Part shown: piece by piece, positions 1 through 4,979 of the stretch
How the letters are laid out: every line of letters begins with the position of its first letter
Numbering within the stretch: position 1 is the stretch's first letter
NCBI GenBank assembly: GCA_023387635.1
Contig: JAEWHU010000195.1
Location: forward strand, 1-9,517
DNA length: 9,517 bases
Direction: 5' to 3'
DNA from: Bacillota bacterium
GTDB lineage: Bacteria; Bacillota; Clostridia; Lachnospirales; Lachnospiraceae
Made by a program: the position numbers and the translations under genes
Notes under the pieces: generated by a model
Database searches by the model: none
Told to the model about the DNA's origin: nothing
Seen by the model: the letters and a program-made list of their open reading frames with translations, nothing else

Positions 1-206
1 GAGTACTTAACAATCTGCCAACCAGTCCAAACATTAGTGTTAAATCTAGTTGCAACTGGCTAAAAAACAGGTTTTAAATCAATTCATTCATAGTATCCTT
101 ATATCTTTGTAATATTAGTTCATATGCTTTATATTATTGGATTATTCTATCACAAACCCTTTGATTTTTCTACCATAAATTACCTTTAAATATCTAAGCA
201 ATGCAT
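1..206. other. AT-rich stretch without a supported gene
   Basis: Short open frames run in from the left edge (20 codons in plus frame 1, 24 in plus frame 3), and a possible minus ATG lies at 34, but none has recognisable protein similarity or a ribosome-binding site. AGTTGCAACT (49-58) is a perfect 10-base palindrome. Nothing else stands out. Confidence 0.5.
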
Positions 207-245
207 AAAAAAAGAACCCTGCTTTGCATTGCATGATTCCTTTTT
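207..245 (-). terminator. Intrinsic terminator of the XRE/ABC-2 operon
   Basis: Read on the minus strand, AAAAAGGAATC (245-235) pairs with GGTTCTTTTTT (217-207 region) to give an 11-pair stem with two G-U pairs. A TGC/GCA pairing inside the loop extends it, and the 3' arm ends in a run of T. It lies about 45 bases after the stop of the last gene of the minus-strand operon. On the plus strand the two G-U pairs become mismatches, so it should work mainly leftwards. An overlapping 8-base inverted repeat, GCAATGCA (198-205) with TGCATTGC (225-232), could form an alternative fold. Confidence 0.72.
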
Positions 246-289
246 ATTTTATTTTGCTACTAAATCAGGTACAATGAATCTTCGACTTT

Positions 290-1060
290 TTATATCTTCT
301 TCTTGTTAAACCCTATGATGGTTATAGTGCCTGCTGCGACCACCATTACAAGCGTAACTACAATAGCTATAGTATAATCTGAGACATTAGCATTTCCTGT
401 TAATAGAGCCATACCAGAAGTTAATTTTGTTGGCAAATAATCTGATATACTTGGTATCATACTTAGCATTGATACTACTGCATAGATAACACCAGTTGTT
501 AATAGTACTGCTGAACCTGAGTTAATAAATGCGGAGCATAGCATGATTAATGATATCAGCCAGATACCAAACAAGTAAGAACACACTGCTGCAAAGACAA
601 TATGTTTTGCAATACTATTATCCCAAAAGTAAGCATTATATCCAAATGTAATGCCAAAACATAACCAATAGCACAAAGTCCAACTAACAAGCAATGCAAT
701 ACTTTTTGCTGCAATAACTTTCCACCTAGTGAGACCCTTAGTCAGCATATTAATAAGTGTTCCCTTTTGGTATTCCGATGTCAGTATTCCGCAGAACATA
801 ACTACAATAACGATAAATTCCATGGACATATTCTTATAATACTGTTCCCAGGATGTCAAAGCTGTCACTGCAATTTCCCCAACGATAAAACCCTGTTCTT
901 TTAAGGAATCCGCCATCATTTCATACAGCCACGGTGTCAGTTTTGCGAAAGCAGGATTCATTATACCAAAGATTACGAAGATAATCAGCAGTATATATAT
1001 CTTTCCGGTACGGATAATCTCTAGGAATTCCTTTTTAGTAAATGCAATTAACTGTTTCAT
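290..1060 (-). CDS. ABC-2 type transporter membrane protein (YxlG-like)
   Basis: This 256-residue protein is the membrane half of an ABC transporter whose ATPase is encoded just upstream. It has about six predicted membrane segments (near 20-38, 81-95, 119-141, 154-178, 183-204 and 229-250). After a cytoplasmic amphipathic start comes the stretch EYQKGTLINMLTKGLTRWK (96-114), the charged loop after the second membrane segment that is typical of ABC-2 permeases with an E-x-x-x-G-T core. The ATG overlaps the TGA of the ATPase gene by four bases (ATGA), with GGAGGTGG seven bases before the start, so the two are translationally coupled. Length and gene order match B. subtilis YxlG (about 259 residues). 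The substrate is unknown; such cassettes often export peptides or antibiotics, but nothing in this sequence shows which. Confidence 0.88.
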   Translation of the reverse strand: MKQLIAFTKKEFLEIIRTGKIYILLIIFVIFGIMNPAFAKLTPWLYEMMADSLKEQGFIVGEIAVTALTSWEQYYKNMSMEFIVIVVMFCGILTSEYQKGTLINMLTKGLTRWKVIAAKSIALLVSWTLCYWLCFGITFGYNAYFWDNSIAKHIVFAAVCSYLFGIWLISLIMLCSAFINSGSAVLLTTGVIYAVVSMLSMIPSISDYLPTKLTSGMALLTGNANVSDYTIAIVVTLVMVVAAGTITIIGFNKKKI

Positions 1061-1959
1061 TTCCCTACCACCTCCATGAACAGCGATTCTAGGGTTGGCT
1101 CCCTCATCTCAAGTTTTAGCGGATAGATACGGTTTTCATAGAGAATCTTCATAGCTAATGCCATATCCTCCTTTGTTTTACCCATATACTCCAACTGTGT
1201 TTTGCTGATACAGTTGCCACCTTCAAATACTTCTGCAAAACGTCTGCTATCCTCTGTACTTCTGAATTCTATTTCAAATCCATCACTTTTACGCAGTCTT
1301 TTGATTTCTTCTAAACTACCCTGCATAGCGAGTTTTCCATTATGGAGTAGACCAATCTCATCACAAATTCGCTCCACGTCGGACAGAATATGGGTAGAAA
1401 ATACGACAGTTGTTTGATTTTTCACTAACTGTAAAATATCGATAATCTCTTTTCTTCCCATGGGGTCAAGGGCAGATGTGGGCTCGTCACATATCAAGAG
1501 TTTAGGCTGATTTAATAATGCTTGCGCAATTCCAAGTCTTTGTTTCATACCTCTTGAAAATCCATGGATACGCTTGTTGGCATTTTCTAACCCCACTAGT
1601 TCTAACAATTCTGCTATTCTTTTTTTTGTCCTAGAATCTTGTAATCCTGTAATTTCTCCACATAGTTTTAAATATTCAGTGGGGGTCATATAACCATAAA
1701 ATTCAGGTACATCTGGAAGATATCCTATATAACGATTGGTATTTGTCTGCCCATAAGTTACATTCTCTCCGTTTACTTGTATCGTTCCTGAGTCCATAGG
1801 TAATAAACCAAGAATCATCTTCATCGTTGTTGTTTTGCCAGCCCCATTTTGACCGATAAAACCATAAATCGTATTCTCTGGCACACGAAATGTTAAATCC
1901 TCTACAATCTGCTTGTTACCAAAACGCTTTGAAACATTGGATACTGAAAGTATATTCAT
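1057..1959 (-). CDS. ABC transporter ATP-binding protein (YxlF-like)
   Basis: This 300-residue protein powers the adjacent ABC-2 membrane protein. Visible motifs are Walker A GQNGAGKT (36-43), a signature loop FSRGMKQR (134-141, a common variant of LSGGQ), Walker B LLICDEP (154-160, catalytic Glu159), the D-loop SALDP and the switch His190. The Q-loop position reads YLPD, so Asp83 stands in place of glutamine; an acidic residue here is frequent in this exporter group. Residues from about 220 form the extra C-terminal domain seen in drug and bacteriocin exporter ATPases. The start codon follows the TAA of the preceding 66-residue gene with no gap. Its ribosome-binding site AGAGGA lies inside that gene, seven bases before the ATG, which implies coupled translation. 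The family is certain; the transported substrate is not known. Confidence 0.95.
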   Translation of the reverse strand: MNILSVSNVSKRFGNKQIVEDLTFRVPENTIYGFIGQNGAGKTTTMKMILGLLPMDSGTIQVNGENVTYGQTNTNRYIGYLPDVPEFYGYMTPTEYLKLCGEITGLQDSRTKKRIAELLELVGLENANKRIHGFSRGMKQRLGIAQALLNQPKLLICDEPTSALDPMGRKEIIDILQLVKNQTTVVFSTHILSDVERICDEIGLLHNGKLAMQGSLEEIKRLRKSDGFEIEFRSTEDSRRFAEVFEGGNCISKTQLEYMGKTKEDMALAMKILYENRIYPLKLEMREPTLESLFMEVVGK

Positions 1960-2160
1960 TTATGAATCCTCTTTTCCAAGTAGAAAATACAGAATTGGAC
2001 CGATAAACTGCATACCAACAATAACCACAATGATCCAAAGCATCCTGTTTCCTCTCTTATAATGTTCATGGGTTAATATATGCCTAAGAGTGATTAATAA
2101 TAAAACAAATTCTGCTACTATGAGCGGAATCAAAAACGGTAATATCTCTGATAATTGCAT
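1960..2160 (-). CDS. Small PLDc_N-type membrane protein (YxlE-like)
   Basis: This 66-residue protein has two membrane helices (about 7-25 and 40-60) joined by a short basic loop, HEHYKRGNR. It ends in IGPILYFLLGK (53-63), the hallmark of the PLDc_N domain found at the N-terminus of cardiolipin synthases and as stand-alone small proteins. There is no catalytic HKD domain, so it is not a phospholipase. In B. subtilis the stand-alone form YxlE is encoded directly before YxlF and YxlG and is annotated as a negative regulator in the sigma-Y operon. The same order occurs here. GGAAGGAG lies about ten bases before the ATG, and the gene begins 5 bases after the regulator's stop. It may be an accessory or sensing subunit of the transporter; that role is inferred. 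Confidence 0.85.
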   Translation of the reverse strand: MQLSEILPFLIPLIVAEFVLLLITLRHILTHEHYKRGNRMLWIIVVIVGMQFIGPILYFLLGKEDS

Positions 2161-2165
2161 AATAT

Positions 2166-3290
2166 TTATTCTCCTTCCCTATATCTTTCTATTTTCCTTT
2201 TCAACTCTTTATATTTATCTGTATCAAACAATACAGATAGCACAGGATGCTCTAATGCTGGAATTAGGCTGTCTATTACAACTTTTTCACTTCTAGGAGC
2301 ATCTGTTTGTAGTCCTAATTCCCTAAACCATTCCTCGATACGAGTAAAATATTGATCCCCATGTAAGGTGAAGTCATTTTTAATAAACTCAAGACTTCCT
2401 AGAACAAATCTCTCAAGTTCTTTCAGTGCCATATCAATTTTTTCATGTACACAATAATATACTGTCACCTGATAACGAAACTGAAAGGTTATATTTGGAT
2501 GTAAGCTCTCTAGTTCATAAGCATCGATAACCTTCCTAATTCTATGAATCGTTGTATCACAAACTTCTGGTTCCCCCATATGGAGATTCATAAACCCTAT
2601 ACTGTTACTAACTAGATTCAATAGATGTGTATAAATCGCAATCTGATTATATAGATCCGCTTTTGAAATATTACCTATCATTTGATATGCCTGAATCAGT
2701 ACCGGATCTGACTGAAGGATAAATTGTTTTGTTTCTAAAAATGGTTCTAATTCTTCAATAACCTCTTTTGCATTTCCTAATAGTAAATTAACTGCTGCTT
2801 TCATCGCAACAGCATTACTGCATAACCCTACATCACTGCTATTCTCACGGATATGTTCACAAAGTCCTATTGCCTCATTTAATATTTCATTCTGAATTTC
2901 CTTATCGGGTGTAAGCATGTAATGATTTATCCATAATACAACAATTTCTATTAACATCGGGTAACAGGAATAGTATTCCTTTGCTAATTTTCTGGTTTTC
3001 TTAAGTACGTCATCAAACGGTAATTTGGCAAAATCATTAGCAAAATCCATATAACACTTTTTAATCTGCTCTGGACTCATCTGTGCCTCATAGCCAAGTA
3101 GTCCGTCAATACTAACATCAAAATATGCAGCAATCTGTGGTAATAAAAGAATATCTGGATAACTCTGGTGTGTCTCCCATTTAGAAACAGATGCTTTTGT
3201 AACGCCTAAAAAAGTTGCAAGCTCATCCTGAGTGACTCCCTTTTTACGTCTTAGCATTATAATGTTTTCAGATAACCTTAGTCGGTTCAT
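2166..3290 (-). CDS. XRE-family regulator with long helical C-terminal domain
   Basis: This 374-residue protein heads the minus-strand operon and is its probable regulator. Residues 5-65 form a Cro/C1-type helix-turn-helix: RRKKGVTQDELATFLGV, then TKASVSKWE, with the usual W-E after the recognition helix. About 300 further residues are predicted mostly helical and may form a TPR-like repeat array that senses a peptide or other signal; I see no catalytic motif. An upstream in-frame ATG at 3314 would add eight residues, but it has no ribosome-binding site. The ATG at 3290 has AAGGAG seven bases before it, and the fold begins naturally there, so I chose 3290. Because it is co-transcribed with the transporter, autoregulation through the palindrome just upstream is likely. 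This is inference from layout. Confidence 0.88.
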   Translation of the reverse strand: MNRLRLSENIIMLRRKKGVTQDELATFLGVTKASVSKWETHQSYPDILLLPQIAAYFDVSIDGLLGYEAQMSPEQIKKCYMDFANDFAKLPFDDVLKKTRKLAKEYYSCYPMLIEIVVLWINHYMLTPDKEIQNEILNEAIGLCEHIRENSSDVGLCSNAVAMKAAVNLLLGNAKEVIEELEPFLETKQFILQSDPVLIQAYQMIGNISKADLYNQIAIYTHLLNLVSNSIGFMNLHMGEPEVCDTTIHRIRKVIDAYELESLHPNITFQFRYQVTVYYCVHEKIDMALKELERFVLGSLEFIKNDFTLHGDQYFTRIEEWFRELGLQTDAPRSEKVVIDSLIPALEHPVLSVLFDTDKYKELKRKIERYREGE

Positions 3291-3296
3291 AGCGTT

Positions 3297-3302
3297 ACTC
3301 CT
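3297..3302 (-). promoter_or_regulatory. Ribosome-binding site fixing the XRE start at 3290
   Basis: AAGGAG on the minus strand sits seven bases before the ATG at 3290. The alternative in-frame ATG at 3314 is preceded by AT-rich sequence without any purine-rich site and lies inside the 15-base palindrome. The shorter form is therefore preferred. Confidence 0.8.
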
Positions 3303-3309
3303 TCTTATA

Positions 3310-3324
3310 AACATATCATATGTT
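3310..3324. promoter_or_regulatory. 15-base perfect palindrome, candidate operator
   Basis: AACATAT-C-ATATGTT is a perfect 7-1-7 inverted repeat. It lies in the untranslated leader of the XRE/ABC-2 operon, about 34-48 bases after the predicted transcription start and 20 bases before the regulator's start codon. XRE-family dimers commonly bind short palindromes of this kind, and a site here would block transcription elongation or initiation by a roadblock. Binding by the encoded regulator is inferred. Confidence 0.5.
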
Positions 3325-3364
3325 CAAGTATTACTATCTTTTTATAATATTTATCGTTAAGTGA

Positions 3365-3393
3365 ATTATACTCTTACAGCAATAAGTTTTCAA
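3365..3393 (-). promoter_or_regulatory. Sigma-A type promoter of the XRE/ABC-2 operon
   Basis: On the minus strand TTGAAA (3393-3388) and a perfect TATAAT (3370-3365) are separated by exactly 17 bases. The predicted start of transcription is near 3358, giving a leader of about 68 bases before the ATG at 3290. No other hexamer pair of this quality was seen in front of the operon. Confidence 0.8.
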
Positions 3394-3402
3394 TGGATTT
3401 AA

Positions 3403-3429
3403 AGTTGATTTTGCGATATAAAATCAACT
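3403..3429. repeat. 10-base perfect inverted repeat upstream of the minus promoter
   Basis: AGTTGATTTT (3403-3412) and AAAATCAACT (3420-3429) are exact reverse complements separated by GCGATAT. The repeat sits ten bases upstream of the -35 box of the minus-strand promoter and about 120 bases upstream of the plus-strand promoter. It has no T run on either side, so a terminator is unlikely. A binding site for a transcription factor is the simplest reading; which factor is unknown. Confidence 0.5.
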
Positions 3430-3547
3430 AATAAGAAACTTTGTTTCCATAGTTCTCCCATTTTGAAACTGCCAGCCTTGATACCCAAATCTTGCATTTA
3501 TTAGCTTAGCTCATGTAAACCATTATAAGCTATAATAACTGGATTCG

Positions 3548-3576
3548 TTGATTATTGCCAATAAATCCTCTATAAT
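3548..3576 (+). promoter_or_regulatory. Sigma-A type promoter of the BMP importer operon
   Basis: TTGATT (3548-3553) and a perfect TATAAT (3571-3576) have a 17-base spacer. The predicted first transcribed base is the G at 3583, which is also the first base of the first leader hairpin. Confidence 0.8.
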
Positions 3577-3582
3577 GACATT

Positions 3583-3603
3583 GTCTTTAAGCGAAGTAAA
3601 GAC
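3583..3603 (+). ncRNA. Leader hairpin 1 at the very 5' end of the BMP transcript
   Basis: GTCTTTA (3583-3589) and TAAAGAC (3597-3603) form a perfect seven-pair stem with loop AGCGAAG. If the promoter call is right, the mRNA begins exactly with this stem. Its 3' arm TAAA is also able to pair with TTTA (3631-3634) at the foot of hairpin 2, and its 5' arm GTCTT can pair with AAGAC (3615-3619) in the loop of hairpin 2, so it could act as a switch element. Confidence 0.5.
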
Positions 3604-3641
3604 GCAGAATCTAGAAGACATAGAGTCTGCTTTATTTTTTT
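3604..3641 (+). terminator. Leader terminator (attenuator) before the BMP lipoprotein gene
   Basis: GCAGA-A-TCTA (3604-3613) pairs with TAGA-G-TCTGC (3621-3630) around loop GAAGACA: nine pairs with one A-G mismatch. The stem is followed at once by TTTATTTTTTT (3631-3641). This has the form of an intrinsic terminator but lies inside the 5' leader, 38 bases before the start codon, so it should stop part of the transcripts unless antitermination occurs. The aptamer or factor that would control it is not recognisable. Confidence 0.65.
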
Positions 3642-3656
3642 ACCATAGTCATGGTA
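3641..3656 (+). ncRNA. Leader hairpin 3 next to the ribosome-binding site
   Basis: TACCAT (3641-3646) and ATGGTA (3651-3656) form a six-pair stem with tetraloop AGTC, four bases before AAAGGAGG (3661-3668). It might protect the processed mRNA end or affect ribosome entry. The ribosome-binding site itself is left open. Confidence 0.4.
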
Positions 3657-3678
3657 CATCAAAGGAGGATAACTTTTT

Positions 3679-4884
3679 ATGAAAAAGAAATTGTTAAGTT
3701 TACTTATGGTATCAGCGCTCGCTATAACCATGGTAACAGGATGTGGAACAAAGAACGATGGTACTACAACTACCAAACCTACAACTGCACCAACAGGTGA
3801 TACAGCAACAGATGGCACATCAGCAGGTGATGCAAAAGCAGATGGTTTATTTGCTCCAATAGCAAAAGAAGATATAAAAGTTGGTGTACTTCATATTACA
3901 GATCCAGCTGAAGGTTCTGGATATACATATACCCATGACATTGGTATTCAAGGAATGCAACAAAATCTTGGACTAGCAGACAATCAGATTGTTAGAAAGA
4001 ACAATGTAAATGATAGCGATGAAGTTGCTATTCAAACAGCAATTGAAGAATTAATAGAAGATGGATGTAATCTTATTTTTGCCACTAGCTGGGGTTACAT
4101 GGAAACATGTGCAGCTTTCGCTGAGGAATATCCAGATATCATCTTTTCACATGGTACAGGATATATGAGCAATGGTACAAATTTTAATAACTACTTCGGT
4201 AGAATATATCAAGCGAGATATCTAAGTGGTATCGCTGCTGGACTTAAAACAGAAACAAATAAAATTGGATATGTAGCAGCTTGGGGTAAAGATAACTCTG
4301 AGGTAACTGGTGGTTTAAATGCATTTGCAATGGGTGTTCACTCTGTAAATCCAAATGCAGAAGTTTACGTGAAGACAACAAATAGCTGGTATTCACCAGA
4401 AGGTGAAGCAGCTGCAGCGGAAGCATTAATTGCATTAGGTGCTGATGTGATATCACAGCATTGTGATACTCCAAACCCTATGACAGCAGCAGAAGAAGCA
4501 GGTGCATTTGGTGTAGGATATAACTCTGACATGTCTAAAGATGCTCCAAATGCGATTCTTACTTCTGTAGTTTGGGATTGGTCTGCATATTACACTGAAG
4601 CAGTAAAGGATGTAATTGAAGGTACATGGGATGGTTCTAATTACTTTGGTGGTATGGCAGAAGGCTTAGTAGACATTGCTCCATTATCTGATTTAAATGC
4701 AGAAGGAGCCAAGGAAGCTATTGATGAAGCAAAAGCAAAGATTGAATCTGGGGACTGGGATGTGTTCTTTGGAGTTATCGAGTGTAACGATGGAACAACT
4801 GTTGGTGAAGAAGGTAAATCTTTAGATGATGCTACAATTACTGGTGGAATCAATTGGTACTTTAAGAATATTGTTGAAAAATAA
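3679..4884 (+). CDS. BMP-family substrate-binding lipoprotein of an ABC importer
   Basis: This 401-residue protein is the extracellular, membrane-anchored binding protein that delivers substrate to the importer encoded downstream. A basic start and hydrophobic helix lead to lipobox VTGC with lipidated Cys22. A Thr/Gly/Asp-rich flexible linker (about 23-55) follows, then the two-lobed BMP (Med/PnrA-type) domain from about 65 to the end. Recognisable stretches are GYTYTHDIG (81-89), FSHGTGY (156-162) and YFGRIYQARYLSGIAAG (172-188). The last of these is strongly characteristic of a BMP subgroup distinct from B. subtilis NupN. AGGAGG precedes the ATG by ten bases. Characterised BMP proteins bind purine nucleosides or related compounds, and some bind adenine or riboflavin. 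The ligand here cannot be read from sequence, so nucleoside or nucleobase uptake is the best guess. Confidence 0.93.
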   Translation: MKKKLLSLLMVSALAITMVTGCGTKNDGTTTTKPTTAPTGDTATDGTSAGDAKADGLFAPIAKEDIKVGVLHITDPAEGSGYTYTHDIGIQGMQQNLGLADNQIVRKNNVNDSDEVAIQTAIEELIEDGCNLIFATSWGYMETCAAFAEEYPDIIFSHGTGYMSNGTNFNNYFGRIYQARYLSGIAAGLKTETNKIGYVAAWGKDNSEVTGGLNAFAMGVHSVNPNAEVYVKTTNSWYSPEGEAAAAEALIALGADVISQHCDTPNPMTAAEEAGAFGVGYNSDMSKDAPNAILTSVVWDWSAYYTEAVKDVIEGTWDGSNYFGGMAEGLVDIAPLSDLNAEGAKEAIDEAKAKIESGDWDVFFGVIECNDGTTVGEEGKSLDDATITGGINWYFKNIVEK

Positions 4885-4918
4885 TAATGAAATTAATTGT
4901 TAAAAGAATAACATTAAT

Positions 4919-4967
4919 GGGTGTTGCAAATAGAAAATTTAATATTGCAACACCCTCTCATGTTTTT
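4919..4967 (+). ncRNA. Intercistronic hairpin between lipoprotein and ATPase genes
   Basis: GGGTGTTGCAA (4919-4929) and TTGCAACACCC (4945-4955) form a perfect 11-pair stem with a 15-base AT-rich loop. The T run (GTTTTT, 4962-4967) only begins after TCTCA, so it would be at most a weak terminator. In importer operons such hairpins after the binding-protein gene stabilise the upstream mRNA and cause partial termination, giving more binding protein than membrane parts. That role is inferred here. Confidence 0.7.
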
Positions 4968-4972
4968 GGAGG
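4968..4972 (+). promoter_or_regulatory. Ribosome-binding site fixing the importer ATPase start at 4980
   Basis: GGAGG lies seven bases before the ATG at 4980. An in-frame ATG at 4887 would add 31 residues encoded across the intercistronic hairpin and has no ribosome-binding site, so the later start is preferred. Confidence 0.85.
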
Positions 4973-4979
4973 TACGATT

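Larger units (their letters stand above)
3291..3678. other. Divergent regulatory region between the two operons
   Basis: This 388-base gap has no credible gene. It holds, from left to right, the palindrome at 3310, the minus-strand promoter (3365-3393), the 10-base inverted repeat (3403-3429), an unexplained stretch (3430-3547), the plus-strand promoter (3548-3576) and a structured leader (3583-3668). The unexplained stretch contains only weak symmetry, such as GAAAC/GTTTC at 3435-3447 and ATTATA/TATAAT at 3522-3536. I see no purine-riboswitch consensus in it. Confidence 0.7.

Noticed and set aside
1..34. Similarity of the two window ends: AATCTGCCA at 12-20 and 9509-9517, both decoding as GRL on the minus strand
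   Set aside because: About 15 of 19 bases agree, but the protein context at the left end does not look like a helicase and the match is short, so an attachment site or duplicated helicase fragment is not supported. Sequence beyond both edges would settle it.
1202..1417. Plus-strand open frame opposite the exporter ATPase gene (and similar frames at 2090, 2155, 4244, 4641, 5402, 5758, 7239, 7487, 7577)
   Set aside because: Each lies wholly or mainly within a well-supported gene in another frame or strand, has no recognisable domain, and lacks a convincing start.
1960..2160. Phospholipase D or cardiolipin synthase
   Set aside because: Only the N-terminal two-helix domain is present; there is no HKD catalytic region and the gene is complete at 66 codons.
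3291..3314. Eight-residue upstream extension of the XRE regulator
   Set aside because: The ATG at 3314 has no ribosome-binding site and lies in the palindrome, while the ATG at 3290 has AAGGAG at seven bases.
3430..3678. Purine riboswitch in front of the nucleoside-type importer
   Set aside because: I looked because such importers often have one. The three-way junction consensus and its conserved loop sequences are absent, and the leader after the predicted start is too short before the terminator.
4887..4979. N-terminal extension of the importer ATPase starting at the ATG at 4887
   Set aside because: No ribosome-binding site, the extension would be encoded across the intercistronic hairpin, and a GGAGG with ideal spacing precedes the ATG at 4980, where the family's N-terminus begins.
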